DNA of 64,000 bases, taken from assembly GCA_039545295.1 (NCBI GenBank), contig BCIK01000003.1:930001-994000 (forward strand), in the 5' to 3' direction. Origin of the DNA: Udeniomyces pyricola. Lineage: Eukaryota; Basidiomycota; Tremellomycetes; Cystofilobasidiales; Mrakiaceae. Position 1 is the stretch's first letter, and each line of letters begins with the position of its first letter. The notes below the pieces were generated by a model that did no database searches, was not told where the DNA came from, and worked only from the letters and a program-made list of their open reading frames with translations. The translations under genes and the position numbers were made by a program. Positions 1-15,000 of this stretch are shown one piece after another.

Positions 1-3000
1 CCCGTCTTGAGCGGGCTCAGGCTCGGGAGTCTTCTGCTTTTGAGACGGCGTGTCGAGTCCGTCGTCCATGGGCTTCTCGTCCTCGCCGAGGTTCTCGTCG
101 GCACCATCTTGGTTGTCGTCACCGCCTTCGTCCTCATCCTCCTCGCCGAGGTCGAGATCATCGGGCACATCGAGAGTGTCTGCTTCGGGAACATGATCTG
201 GCATCTTTTCGCCTTGATCGCGAGCGTCGTCGTGGGACTCTTGCTCTGGCATCTCCTCGACCTCTGCATCGTCTTCGTTGTCCATCGACTCGTCGGGCTC
301 AGGCTTGGCGTCGTCCTTCTGCGAAGGTGGTTCGTTGGGAACTTCATTCTCCTTGGCGACCATCTCCGATTCCTGAATAAGGAAGGCGAGCAAGAAGGGT
401 GAGCACAAAATTGAGGATGAGATCAGATTCATCATCTCACACAAATCATCAAAAAAGGCAAAAAAGAAAAAAGAAGAAAAAGATAGACTAACCTTGCTTT
501 GTTCTTTGGAATGATCCTGATCGAGCTTCTCATCCTTCTCATCCGACTCGCCAGACTCATCTCCCCAGAGCTTCTCGTCAACGGCTCCTTCGTCCAAAGG
601 ATCAACGTCGCCGATCTGCTCGTCGGGAGGTGCGTCATCGCCGTCATCCTCGTCTTTGTCGTCCTCGTCTTGCTCGTCGTCGGATCCATCTTGAGAGATA
701 TCCTCGAGCTCGCCACCAAAGTCTTCGCTCATCTCGATTCCGCCGCTCTCCTTCTTTTTCTCCTCCTTCGATTGAGGTTCCGAGTCTTCGCCTTGAAGGC
801 CTTCGACTTGGGACTCGTCCTCGATCTGCTCGCTGACATCCTCGGCGCCGGTACCTTCGCCCATGCCGGTGCCGTCCATTTGCTTGCCACCTTCTCCCTC
901 GCCTTCGCCTGTCTGGGCCTCTTGCGGGCTACAGAAGCCCTTGAGGGCAAGACTCGAGGTCGTCGTAGCGAGGATTTGGGTGAGCTTGTAGAGAGCGTGT
1001 GTCCACGAGGTGTAAGCCGTGAGGTGGTGCTCAGCTGACAAGGCGTACTCGGTAAGGAATGGGGTCACGCGGGAGATGGCAGACGTGACGAGCGGCGACG
1101 ATGAGTCCGAGTCAATCAGGAGATTGTCGAGCTGGCCGAGAATCTCCTCGAGTCTAAGGTGCTGAAGAGTCTTGCCGAGGAAGGACGACTCGTCAGTGAC
1201 AAATCGGTCGGGTGTATCCTCCGCCTCATCCGCAAGGTCCTGGATAGGCAGCGACGCCTTGGAGGGCGCCTTCTGGAGAGTCTGGGCGACGACGAGGAGC
1301 GAGTTGATGAGCTTTTCACTCTTGCGCCAGAGAACCGAGTCTGTTGGGCTCGTCGAGATAGGAGAGAGGACAGAAAGGGTGGTGATATCGGTCTTGAGCA
1401 TCTCAACAACAGGATCGAATAGGTGACGGAAGTGGGGCTCGGCGACCGAAAGGTTTTGGAGAAGGATCACTGTGCCATCGACAAGAGCGCGAGCGCTATT
1501 GAGAATGGCGACTTCGTCTGGAAGGTGTAAGAAGAAGAAACGTCAGTGGACGGGTTTAATCGGGCAGACGCCAAAAATGATGCCTATGGGAAGAGACATA
1601 CCTGAAAGGAGGAGGATAGCCTGCGTCTTCTTGAGGTCTTTGAGGAGTCGGTCGAGACCGTCTCGAGAGGTTTGGACATCGGAAGCTTGCTGGGCAATCG
1701 CGCTCGTCGATGAGCTCAAGACGGAAACGTTGCCTCCCTCGACGGCGCGGGCGTAGTTGCTTCTACCAGCAGCCACCTCACGGAGAGCGTCGGCAAGCCT
1801 GCACACAACCTGGTGGTATTGATGAACGGTAGGAAGTGACGCGGCGGACGTCACGATGTGGGTGGTCCCGCGCTGCGCGGCGACAGTGGCAAAACGCGAG
1901 ACGTAATGCTTGACCTTGGTGAACGAGTCAAGTCCAGCGGCCAATCTGAGCGAGGACAAGAAGGTACAAGAAGACCCGAGACAAGGTTCATCAGTAAGTT
2001 TGTAGACACATTGATCGTGAGACAGAGGTGGGCATCCGTAAAATAAAGACTTACCGAGCTCTTCCTTCAAGGGCGACGGAAAGGGCACTTTCGACGAAGC
2101 CGACACCTCGTTGCAGTTCTCGAGTGGACAGATCCTCGTGGTGTTCTCGAAGAGACTCTCGGAGCTCGGGCATGGTGATGAGAAGTCGGAAGTGGTAGCC
2201 CTCGATCTTCTGAACGGCCTCGACGGTGGGATCGGAAACTGGAGGGTAGCGGGGGAGGAGAGCGAGGGAGTGCAGGGCTGGAAGAGATAGCTGTCGGGCC
2301 AGAACGTCAGAGCGGACGTTGTTCGAAAAACCGATGCGCTTCATCTCCTTGAGGAGCTCTCCCCAAGCTCGCTTCTTGCGCGAGAGGAGGGCTTTGACGG
2401 CCTTGGCGTTATCCTCGGCGAGCGTCCCGGGCGTTTCGTCGGCAAGTTCTTTGGACGTCGTAATGATTTCAACAGCGAGATCGTTGAGAGCCGACGAGAA
2501 CTGATGAGCAAACTCGGATCGGAGCGAAACAAGCAGCTTCTGGAACTTTTCGAACGTCGAGGGCAAGTTTTGGAGGTGAGTCGATGACGCCGGCTCGGTC
2601 GACGCGGGAAGGGCGTCGAGGAAAGCCCTGGCAAAGGTCGCAATTTCAGCAGCGGACGAGGGAATCTCGACTGAAGCGGCATGTTGGGCGTCTGGTGAAC
2701 TGAGCAAAGGCAAGCACGGCTGGCGAAGGATAGCTCGGAACTTGCGGATGCATCGGTGGAGCTGTCGGTGGGTGTGCTGGGCGCTCGACTTGAGGGCATG
2801 AACGTTAACGTCCTTCCAGCTGGCAAGCTTGATGAAGTCTCGAATGCTCGTCTCGAGCTTGGCCCGCTGTGAATCGAGAGAGGCCAAGACGGTAGGCTCG
2901 ACGAGAGAGTAGCGCTGGGACATGCTCGCGAGGATACGCGAGAGGCGTTCAAGCTCGGGGTAGTCGTCCGAGGTAGAGGACAGGAGGCTGAGATAGCGCG

Positions 3001-6000
3001 AGAACGAGCGGAGCAGTCGGAGTCGCGCCGAGAACTGGCCAAGAGGACTTGAGCTGACAAACTTATCGAGGAGGGCAATGACGCCGAGAGCGTGGTTGTC
3101 GACGGCGGTCGAGGTGCCGGACTGTCGGTCTTCGTTGAGGGCAGCACGAGCTCCGGGGACGAGAACCTCGTACAATCGGAACCACCAAACCGAGGCGCCG
3201 TCCGAGAAAGCGACGGCCTGGGTTTGGAGAAGCTGGGCCCAGCACGAGAGTTCGAGACGACGCCAGATAATGATAAGATCGGTAATCTCGCCTTGGAACG
3301 ACTTGAGCGAATTGTCGCGGTTGGCGTACGACTCCCAGTCGGCCGTGTGAAGGAGGAGGCCTTCGAGCGCGGCAATAACTCGGACGATAGGGCTGTTGAG
3401 GTTCATGGCAAGGATAACGCTGCATCGGTCGGAAAGATGGCGGAGGACCATCTGGTCGGGCCACTCCTCGGCAAGGACCTCGAGTCGGCGAAGAAGTCGA
3501 CCGACGAGATGGACCGCTTTCCTCATCTCGTTCGGGTTGGCGTCCGAGTAGAAGTCGTAAGGTCGGTCGCCAAAGGTGGGAGGAGCGGAAATACGTGCGA
3601 CTTCTTTGAAGAGGAGCTCGAGCTGGTAGCCAACGCCATCGTCCGCTGAGTCGGTCAGGGCATCAAACGAGCCGGCGAAGACGTTACGAACGACAGTGTC
3701 CCTTTGAGCGAGGTAGCTTCCTTGGTTGGCGGTAGGGTCACTGGGAGAAGCAAAGAGGGCAGCTGCAAGAGTGAAGAGGAGAGACACAAAGAAGAGTAGA
3801 AGGAAGAAAATAACGAATGGACAAGCAAAGATGTGTGTGAGCCTCCAGTCGCGTCTTACCTCGAAGAATTGACAGCCAGGAAGAGGGTTGAAACCTTACA
3901 ATGCAACTTGTAGAGCTGTTGGGCCTGCTCTGGTTGGATGAAAGACTTGGCTTTCTTGTTGGCGGCATCGGCCACATCGCGGGTCTTGTCCTCTTCCTCG
4001 TCTTCATCCATGATATCTCCGAACTGGGGGAAGAGTTCCTTGAACTCGCGCTCCTCGAGCTCAAGGTCAGACAGAACTTCCTCGTCGGCCTTCCTCTGTC
4101 GGTAAAGACTTTCGGCTTCCTGCTTGGCTTGTGCCTCCTTCTCTCGATCCATGAGCCAGAGGTGAGCAAGCTGGTCGAAGACGACACCAACTGAGTTAAC
4201 TGTTCGGCCGTCGAGGGGCAGACCGATAGAGGCGTCGTATCCAATGGCGAGCGCCTCGAGCAAGAGAAGGTTGGAGGTAGCAACGGCGGGCGCCTCCGAC
4301 TTGAGCCGGACGGGGAGGTTGGTCTCGTGAAGCTGGTGGGTGGATAACGCGGTGGGGAATGCCGCAAGGACTGACACGAGATCGGCTTCCTGTTGGTTTG
4401 ACTCAAGTGCCGAAGTGAGCTGGGCGTGTCGGGCGAGGAATCGGAGACCCGTTCGTAGTTGAGAGAGCGCGAGATGAAGGGGTCGAGAGAGGTCCGAGAA
4501 GAGCGCGTAGGTTTGGTCGATGCGCTGAACGAAGCCGACGATGTTCTCCTGGGCAGATTCCTCCCTGAGGAATGCTTGAGCGTCAGCCGAGACCGAGAGT
4601 CGATCGACAAGGTCCTGCACTCGAGCTGAGTCGACAACTTGACCAAGGAAATGGTGGACCTCTTGGAACATTGTGTTGAGGAGAGCGACGTTGGTTGCTC
4701 GCTCGACCACAAGGGGACCGAGGCCCGAGATAGCTCGCTGGGCTTCGAGCAAAGAAGTCGAGATCTCGTTCAACTTGGGATTCGTGGCGTTACCAGTGAG
4801 CTCGGCCTCAGAGCGTTGATGCGCGACAAATTCGGCGTTCAATCTCGACTCGCGGTCCTGGAGGAGGCCGAGTTCAGCCTGCTGAGCCACGGCCGGATCG
4901 ATTGGCACGTCCGGAACGTAGAGGGTAAGAAGGGCAAAAGCGGAGCCGATCCATGCTCGACCGGCAGCATTGAGATCGAGGGCAGCATCCCGAGTGGCGA
5001 CGAAAAGGTCTCGGAAGCGCGGCGAAAGGTGAGTGCGGAGCGACGACTTGAGGTGTTCGTTGTTCGTCGACTCAAGAAGGTTAATGAATTCTTCAGGGTC
5101 TTCGTAGACAGCCGAGATGGGGGTGGATTCCAACCGAGTGAGAAGGCCGGTCTCGTAAGACGACGAGAATGCTTGACAAAGCTGTCAGGAACAGAAACGC
5201 GCAGGGATCATAGCAAACCTGGGAGTCAGTCATGCAACATAGATATGAAAGAACGAGAGCCTACAACCACTCACGTTCATGATCAAACGGAGAAGGACTC
5301 GGTTGGAAGATTCTTGTCGAGTCTCGGAGGGGGCGTTAGCTCGAAGAGCGACGATTTGTCCGAGCTGAGCGAGACTCTGGTCGAGTACAGGGAGATCTTG
5401 AAGCTTCATAGCCTTTTGGTCACTGTAAAGAGAGTAATTGGAAAGAACAGGTCATGTCAGCAGACTCAAGACAATCAGGTGACAAAAACGGGTCGAAAAC
5501 GGACCTTTGACGGAGAAGGGTTGCAAGCACAACAGGCCTGAAGAGATCAGCAGCTTCCGAGTTGAGCTGTGATTGATAGTGGACCAGAGCGATGAGTCAG
5601 TGATGAAAAGAAAAGTGTGCGTGTCGAGGGCTGTTGTTCAACGATGCAAGGAAGATCAACTCACGATTCCTTCCTGAGTTCGCGTCCAGAGGACATCGAG
5701 CCAGGACTGAACCATCTCGAGGCGAGCCGTGGTGTCAAGAGGGGCTATGCAATAGAAAAGAAGGCTCGAATTAGACGTTGTTTTCGATACTTTTGAGAGC
5801 CGATGCGAGCGGTACTTACTTGATGATTGCAAGCTCCAAGCAATGTGTTGCAGAGGAACGAGCTCAAAGAGAGGAGACGAAGGCATGGATTGAGCGAGTC
5901 GAATGAGGGCTTCGAGATCGGGAAGCGCCTGTAAATTCAAAACGAGATAAGGATCAGTGAAGCCGCTTAGCGAAAAGACTCTGAAAATATTGTCACAGTA

Positions 6001-9000
6001 TAGAAACGTACTTTGCGAGGATCGTCGCCGAGGAGGGTACTCATGACGTTGAGCTGAGCGATGGCGAGCAAGCTTGCGGGGATGTACGAAGCCGACATCT
6101 CAGTGGGCTCCGTAGATCGAATCGAGTAGAGCGCCTGAAGAAAAGGGGATAGAAAAGAGACACATGCGTCAGCCTGTGAAGCGGAGACCTCTCAGACCAA
6201 ACCGAGGGGTCGCGGCTTACCTGCTCAATGTCAGCAGCGAGTTTGAGGAGGCTCGAGTCGCTGGTTTGGGAAGCTTGAACAACGCCGAGCGCAGAGGTGG
6301 CTGAGACAGTGAAAGCGGAAGTTCGGAGGCCTATTTGAGGGGAGAGGAAAGGATAAGAATAAGCATAGCGCACGCGATATGGAATGACGTGATCGAGATT
6401 AGGGCTTACGGAGGTAGTCCGGGTGATCTCGGTTGGCGTCTTGGACAAGCACTCGAAGTCGTCGCTCGAGCTGGTGGTACGTCTCCTGCGACGACCGAGG
6501 AAGCGAAGCGAGCCAGATCTCTCTTTGACCTCCTCCTGAGTCAAACGTGATGGAGTCTTCGAGAACCGCGAGATGCGAGGCGAGCGATCGGAGAATCTCG
6601 GTCGGCAGCTTGGAGGCAACATCGAGAAGCCATTGACCAAGCACTTGGATGGCCGAATGATTGAAGTCAACTGAGTCGGCGACGGTCTTGAGCTGCTGAA
6701 TGATGTCAAGGATACGGTCAAGGTGATCGAGAGAGTTCTGTTGTACATGTCGGAATGGAAGAAGAAAAAACCCCGGGTAACGCAGGTAAGCGAGACGAAC
6801 AACATCACAATAAGCTGCGCGAGTAGGAACCAGAGGGATACGCACCTGAGCCTCGGATGCGTCACCCTTCTCAATCATTTGCGAAACGGCGCCCGTCATG
6901 GATCGGTAGAAGCCTTCGATCAAGGGGTGAAGAACAAGGGCTGATCCCTCAAGGGGGGTCTGTAGCTTGCGGCCGCCAGCGACCAGGAAAGATTTCTCAA
7001 GCACGGTCAAGTCGGTGACGAGTTTCTTGGGGGCGGACTTGAGAGCGGTCAGGAACTGAGACGCATCGAGTGAGCTTCGGAGGATAACCGACAGCATGTT
7101 GCTGGCGAGGGCTTGCTGTTGGCTGTCGGCGGGAAGAAGGTGTGGGTTGATCAACGGACCCAAAGACTAAGGGAGGCGAACACGAAAAACGAAAAACACA
7201 TCCACAGAGAAATTCAGTATGTAGGAACACTTTCGTGTCAAAATGAACCGGAACCAGAAGGAACAAGGATGAACGACTGACTTGTGAGCCGAGGAATGAA
7301 CCTGGAAGCTTGGTTGAGCTGACTTGGTCCAGCGTCGAGAGAACCCGAAGCAGGCCTGAGTCTGCGACGGCCTGGAGGGCAGCGCAGAACAGGTCAGACG
7401 AACCAGGAACAGTCAAGTCGTGGAAAGTGGCTGTGAGGTGTCGTGAGATTTGAATGGCGTGAGGAGAAGTCGCCTCGAGGAGATGGGAGAGATTCGCGAG
7501 CGTTTGGGTCTCGGTCGTAGCGGTGTCGGAAGAGATGGCGGGCGTGAATGCGTTGAGGTCGTAAGGAATGAGACTTGCAAGGGTGGCATCGTGCAGGACA
7601 AGCTGATCCCAAGGCAGGGAGGGCAGGAGGGGCGTTGAAGGGGAGAGTGTCGCAAGCGCTCGTCGGGCCAGTTGGGCAGCCGCGAGGTTGGCATAGTCAC
7701 CCGACGGGGTTCGGGAGATGCGCGAGAGTCGATCGAGATCGATAGGCAAGTCGAGATGGTCGAGACAGATTTCAATGCCTCGGTTTCGCATAGCCCGGGA
7801 GAGCTCGCCATGCTTGGGGTCGAGCGTCATGAAGAGGCGGAACTCTGGGTGGGGTACGAGGACCTGTGGGACGCCGTCGACCGAGCCTCGTTCGCTCAGG
7901 ACGAGGGATCCGTTCGTCTCACAAAGTGAGTTGATTCGATCGAGGACCGAGGCGTTGCAAAGGTTGGCATTCTCAATGACGAGCCAGTCGCCCGCGGTGA
8001 TGGCTTGAACGAGCTCTCCGTCGACCCATTCGAACCGACCAGATGAACTGCCGGCAGCGGCAAGGTCAGCAAGCGCGGACTGGACCCAGGCAAGCTCACC
8101 AAGCTCCGAATCGCCGAGGATGGCCTGAAGGTCGAGCGAGATGGCTGAACCGGCCGAGACGAACGCGTCAACGCTGTCAGACGAGGCGAGGGCAGCAAGT
8201 GAGGCCAGACCCGCAGTGATGGACGACCAGCGAGTCTCGTCAAAGACGGTCGTCGCCAGAGTTCTCTTGGACAGCGCCGCGAGCCTAGCGTTGATGCGGC
8301 TCATCCTTCGTCGCGAGTCGGCTTGCTCGAACGAGCCGAGAAGCTCCATCGTGTCAACGCCTGAGTTCATCGAGAACTGTCGAAGTCGGCGACCTGAGAG
8401 CTGGGCGAGAAGTCGAAGGACGCTCGTCTTGCCGCTCGAGGTCGGGCCAGAAACGATGACAAGCCAGCCGAGGGTAATGCACTTGGCCATGGCTTCGAGC
8501 GGCGAGAGGTGAGACTGCAGGAGCGAGAGCTGCGAAGCCGACGGGTCCGAATGCGTCGAGCGTGGAAGGAGGGCGTGACCGAACTGAACATGCGAGGGCG
8601 TGAACGAAGGCCAAGGTCGGTCCTCAAGAGCGAGGGTTTCCTCAAAGAGCTCGTTGAAGAGGGCGAGGACGCGCGTGCGGTCGCTCGCCAGCCGGAACCG
8701 GTGAAGGTAGATGGTTCGCAGGTGCTCGAGTGGATGGCCAGGGTGCTGCTCAAACCCGGTCGAGGAGTGGACGAGCGCGAGCCATCGCAGAACATCTCGC
8801 AAGTTGAACTCCCACGGGCTGCCGTCACGACCAAACGACCGCTTGACCATGGTCTCGACATGAAGCCGCGAGTTGAACTCAATCATTTTCTCAAGGAGCT
8901 CGGGCGAGAACGTCGGGTAGAGCGAGCCGCAGATAAGTCGGAGGTCCTCGGGAGTGAGCTCTTGGACGTAGACGCGGGTGAATCGGTTGAGGAACGATTT

Positions 9001-12000
9001 GGGAAGTCCCTTTCTACCTCCTCCTTGACCGACGGGGTTTTGAGCGGCAAAGATGCGGAAGTTGGGATGTCGAGTGAAGGATCGACCGAGCTCAGGCAGG
9101 TAGACGGTACCTCGGTGGTCGAGAACGGCGTTGAGACCCTCAAGCACGGCCTGGGACGCAAGGTTCATCTCGTCGAGGAGGACCCACTGACCGGATTGGA
9201 GCGCCGTCAGGAATGCAGCATCTTTCCAAGCAAACTCTCCCGGCTTACCACCTTCGACGGGCAAGTCGGATCCGAACAGGTCGGCGAGGTCGGTTTGATC
9301 TGAAAGGTTGATTCGGCAAAGCTCGTTGCGAGTGACGGCTGCGAGGGCAGTGATGAGACTCGTCTTGCCAACTCCGGGTGAGCCTTCCAACAGAATAGGC
9401 TTGGTGAGTTGGCAACCGCGGAGGACGCGCTTGGCGTTAGCGGCCGTCGTCGGAGCAAGAAGACTGAAGTCGGACGGGATGTACTGAAGGACACCCTTGT
9501 CAACGCCGAAACCATCGATCGCAAAGGCTGTTGGCGAGTCCTCAATGCTTGAGGCGATCGAGCTAGTGGAAGAGTCGCCGAGGATGGCGTCGAGCTTCTT
9601 GATGCAGTCGTTTTTGACCGAGAGAAGCGATGCAGGCGAAACGCCGGCGAGTTGAGGTAGAGAGCCGAGACCGTCGATGACGATCATGTGCGCAGAGTGA
9701 CGCTATAGAAGGGAGGAAAAAAAGGCACTTCAGCGTAGAGAACACCGGTTTGATTGATTCGACAAGTGTACTAAACAAGGGGGACGTACGAAGATTTCGG
9801 TGGGCGACATGTCGAGCTTTGAAACGCAGATGTTGGAGAACTGGACCCAGGCCTGAGGGAAGCAAAGAACGGGAAAATAAGCATCGACGCGTGAGGGTCC
9901 GAGAACGGACCAAGATGCAAAGCAAGAGTACATACGAGAATGTCTCGAACTCCAATGATGGCAGTCGAGGTACCTCCAAGCTCTGAGGCGAACCATCGGA
10001 GGAACTCGAGCAACGGCTCGCTAAACGGCTGAAGCGAGTCGTGCTTCCAAGACGAGTTGACGATTTGGAGAAGGTCGTCGCGGTCGTCCAGGGACGGGAC
10101 CCAAATTTCGGTGAATCGATTGCGGAGGGCGGGGGAGAGCTCCTTCTTACCGTAGTCGCCTCCCGGGTTCATCGTAGCGAGGACCTGGAAGCCTTCCGAG
10201 GCAACGACCGTCATCTGTTCGACGTCACGACCACCCTTCTCGGCAAGTACGAGCGTCCGGGCGGGCTCGAGCACAGAATTGAGTCGTTCGAGAACGGAGT
10301 CGTCGGCAAGAGAGACTTCATCGAGGAGAATAAGGTCACCCGTCTGCATAGCCTCGATGAGTGGACCATCGTGCCATTCAAAGAGCGCGGTCGCACGCTT
10401 GAGACCCGAGATGATGTCGCGGAAAGTCGAAGCGTCCTCCGGGGCAGGGGGGGACGCCAGAGAACGGAAAGCGGCCTCGGCGGCAAGAACAGTCTGCTCG
10501 AGATCCTCCTCATCGTCAGCGATATCAAGAGGGACGTCCAGGCCGGCGAGGAAGGCTTTGAGTTCGTCGACGAGCTCGATTTGGCGCGAGGCTCGGTTTC
10601 GAATGGGCTTCTGACCACCGAGAAGATCGGCTGTTTCCATGTTCTGGTGACAGTTAACGGCAAAGAGCTGCTTGCCAAGCGCTTCCGACAGGAGCTGACA
10701 GACACTCGTCTTGCCGCAACCAGTCTCACCGACCAAGAGGACCGGCTCGTTGTACCGAAGGGCTGAGGCGACGAGAGTGTAGAGTCGCTGCATGGCTGAT
10801 GTCCAGACGATCGAGGCAGCGGCTGATGGGGGCGGGAGCGAACATCCAAGCTTGAGAAGAACGTCTTCGGCTGAGACCGCTGAGAGTTAGATGCACATGC
10901 AGAGAAAACAGCAGCCAAAGTAAGAGATCGATGTGATAAAGGAGGGATGGCAAAGCGTAAGCTCAAGGACCATACAATCGCGAACCTGAAAATAACAAGT
11001 CGGACAATGACGATAAAGACGCACCGGACAGATCGTAAAGCTTCTTCTCGTTGATGACGACCTTGAGGGTTTGCTCGAGAACCTCCTTGACGACGATACG
11101 ATCCTCTTCCTTTCTCGCCCGCTCGGCAAGAAGCATGTATCCGTTCTCGGCAAGCTGCTGGACGTCGATGGCCTCTCGACCGGCCCATCGGAACAAATCT
11201 CGGAGCGTGGCAAACGACTGTTTCGTCTCAAAGACCCGACCGGCCGAACGACGGTGCTGAAGCTCTTGGAAGACCGAGACGATTCGCTTGGCATAAGAGA
11301 GCGCGATGCGGCATCGTTGACAGAGGATGGTCTCGAGCTCCGACTGCGGGACATCGTCAAAGTGGACCTCGAGGAATCGATTTCGGAACGCTCGCGAAAG
11401 CACCTTACGGCCACCGTAGAGACCCGGCGGGTTTTGCGTCGCAAAGAGCATGAAGTGAGGGTGGGGGCGAATGACTTCCTGGGTTTCGGGAATGACGAGC
11501 TCTCGGTTGTCGTCGAGCAGTCGGTTGAGCGCCTCAAGAACGTCGGTGGGAGCCAAGTTGAGCTCATCGAGAACGATCCAGTCACCGCGTCGGACGGCTC
11601 GGACGAGGACACCTTCCTGGAAGACGAGTTTGCCCGTGTCAGGATCGGAGACGTAAGTGCCGAGGTACTCTTGAATGTCGGTATGCTCGTGGTTGTTGAT
11701 TCGGACAAAGCGGTGGCCGGTTCGGCGGGCCAGGTACTCGACCGCACTGGTCTTACCGCTCGATGTAGGACCTTGGATCAAGACAGGGAACCGGTTCGTC
11801 GCAATGACTCGAGCAAGATCGACGAGCTTCGCCTGGACTGAAGGCGTGAGGATGTAATCGGACGCCTCGTCAACTTCTTTGGGGCCTCGCTGAAGCCAGA
11901 ACGGACCAAAACGGACGAGCTCGTCTTCGGAGCGACCGGGCGGGAGACCAGGCTGATGACCCAAGATTGCCCGAGGGTTTCGACCACCACCGAGAATGTG

Positions 12001-15000
12001 CTTCTCGGCCAGGGCTCGAACGATGGCGGCTGACTTGGCGTCGAGGAGCATAGTGAAAGCCATGAGAAATCCCTCCCAAAGAGACCGTCGGAGACCGTAG
12101 ATGGGGGTGACATCGGCGGCAAAGGTGAGAGCTCGAGCGAGTGTTCGCATCGAGTAATGAGGTGGGTGGTTGGAACCGTCGGCGAGCTCTCGAGCTTCGG
12201 CGAGAGATTTGGTGGCGTGGTAGAGCTCGGCAATGTCAAGAATCGCCGGTCGATCGGCCACGGCACTGTCACCGATGTACTGAGTAACGATGGCGAGCAG
12301 AGCTTCGCGGTCCGAGTCAGGTGGAGGAACGTAGATTTCTGTGAACCTTGACCGAAGTCCTGGCGGGAGGTCTTTCTTGCCAACGTCCGTCGCAGGGTTC
12401 ATGCACGCAAAGAGTCGGAAATCGGGATGACGGACAACGGGTTCAAGGTCACCTCGTTCGGTGAGGACGACTGATGCCGTCGGGCTCTCGAGGACGCATG
12501 CCAGGGACTCGAGGGTTTCGGGAGACGCCAGGTTGACCTCGTCGAGCAGGACCCTTCGATGAAAAAAGAAAGAGAAAAAAAAATGGCCGAACACTGAGTC
12601 AGGACAAAAAGGATCGAAATACTATGGCAAGGAGACGAGCGTGTTCAGAACTCACCAATCTCCCTTCCGCAACGCCTTGACGAGCGGTCCCTCGACAAAC
12701 GAAAAGACGAATCGACCCCCAGCTCGGACGTGTCGGACGTCAAAGTCGGCAACTTCCTCGGCGAAAAGATCCCACTCCATGAGCATGCCGTCAATCTCAG
12801 CGACGTCCTCTGCTGACGCGACTTTGCGACGCTTGCGGGGAGCCGGGACGGTCGAGCCTGTCGTGGTCGAGGAGGGGTCGGCGTCCCGTGGCGAGCTAAG
12901 AACACAGATATAGACGAACGAAAAAACAAACGTAGGAGTTTTCCAAGATGGTGTCAGCACGACGCGTCTTTAGCCTAGGGACGTCTCCAAACGAACCGAA
13001 AGGGTAGTGGGGGGGGGTCCAAGAGAGTCACGGAGAAACACTCACTCAGTTGAATCCTCTTCCTCGTCCGCCTTTCCTTCTTTCCTAGCCTTCAAACGCT
13101 TCTTCGCCAACCGACCAGCCTCACCCCACATCTCAACGCATCGACCCCACTTGCCACCTCCGACAGCCTTGCGAATGACGTCCTCGAACCGCTTGTTCTT
13201 CTTGCGAGAGAACGTTCGGCCAAAGAGGTCGCCAAACTTGACGAGCAGATCGCCCGCAGGGATCTTGGGGTCCAGAGGCTTGAAGCCACCGAGGAGATCT
13301 GAGGACTCGGTTTGAGTTGAGAGGTTGAGTGAGATGAGGGGGCGCTTGAGGAGAGACGAGAGATGCGAAACAGCCGTCGTCTTTCCCGTTCCGGTCTCTC
13401 CGACGAGGAGAACGGGCTCGAGGTGCGAGGTGGCGACGGAGACTTGTTCAAGAAGAAGAAGCGAAGGTCGGGTCAGGGCGAACGGTCGTTGCGTCGACGG
13501 GGACGAGTAGGCTGTGGAAGGAAAAAGGGATAGAGCGAGCAAAAGGTGGGTGGAGTCAAAGGAATTAGCCCTAGCACACACAAAAAAAACGGGACCGGGA
13601 TAGTGATGCCGCACACAACAAAAGACGATGCAACGCACCTTGCTTGGATGCACGACAACTGAGCTTTCCTCTTCCTACCCTAACCGCCTTGACCTCTCCT
13701 CCATCCTCTCCACCCATCATAACCAAATCAGGTCGTCTCCTCTCAAGGCACCAGACTGAACGTTCCTCGCTTAGGCCAAGCTCCGATCCGACCGACTTGG
13801 CAGCCGAGGTAGAGAACTTGGGAAGCGAGCCAAAGAAAACGTCGCAGGCCTCGATGAAGACCTCCTCTTGAATGACTGGGTTGATAATCGAGCCGTCTTC
13901 AGGCGAAAATAGTTGAGAGGGACCAGCACTGCGACGAAGGAGAAAGAAGAAATCAAAATGGGAGATGTGAAGAGCATCATGCAAGGCGTGATCAAAGGTG
14001 TGTGAGTGGGATACGCAAAAGCAGATAGAAATGAAGTGAAAGAACGTGATCTGCGAATGATGAACGCACGCTGAGAGCAAGCTTTCAATCCTACCAAACC
14101 ACTTGATAAGATCCCTCAAGCCAACATCCCTTCCTTTGACCGAGACACCTCCGACGCCGACCGCTCCCCCCGCGCCAACCTTGCGAGCCATCTCCCACGC
14201 CCTCATCAGCCGATCGACCTCTTTACCAGCACCCGCTCCCGCCAGGACGCCGAAGCGCTTCTCGAGAATAAGCCGGATCTCCTCACGGCTCGGGCTCGGC
14301 AGGTGAACCTCTTGGAACTTCTGGGCGTTGAGGAACGCCGGCTTGGGCCACTCGAGCATCGGGGCGACCTCGATCTCGTTCTCAGTCGATACGGGCGACC
14401 GGGCGTACGGGAGAGCAGTCCGGGTGGCAAAAAGGGCGAATCCTTCACCGATGAGGACGTCATCTCGACCGGGAATCTTGAGGCTTCCTCGGTCGCCGAT
14501 CTTGCGGGTAGATCGGCCCATGCTCTCGGCCAGGCCACCAACGAGGGCAAGAACTTCACTTCCGGCCTTGTCAATGTCCTCAAGGACGACCCAACGTCCT
14601 TCCTGAACGGCCTTGGCGAGGGCTCCCTGGACCCAGACGAACTTGCCCGGATCGGTCGGGGAGGAAACGTAGTTGCCAAGAAGCGACTTGGGGTCAAGCG
14701 AGGTATCGGCGAGGGAGATGATGAGCGTTCGGTTGACGGCGTGAGGGAAGAGAAGGTGGGAGAGGTATGTGATGAGATGCGTTTTGCCTGCCGAAGGAGG
14801 TGAAGTAAGAAGGATCGGAAGGCGCGTGGACAAGTTGAGAGCGAGCGAGAGAAGTGTCGAAGTCGATGAGCTCGTCGCCACATGGGGAATCGGGGTTACC
14901 GTGGAGGTGATGGAAAGACTCGTTGCGGGCGGGGTTCGGAAGAGCAAGACACGGTCAGCGACGAGAACCAGGTGGGACGGAAGTGAGCTCGGGGAGAGAG

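Noticed and set aside
499..1038. Open frame of 179 codons on the plus strand
   Set aside because: It is antisense to the conserved acidic region of midasin, whose minus-strand frame contains DEKLWG and LDVPDDLDL.
2341..3375. 344-codon Ser/Arg/Pro-rich frame on the minus strand
   Set aside because: It is a shifted frame over the midasin linker; the other minus frame (2051-3787) has normal amino-acid composition and fits the neighbouring exons.
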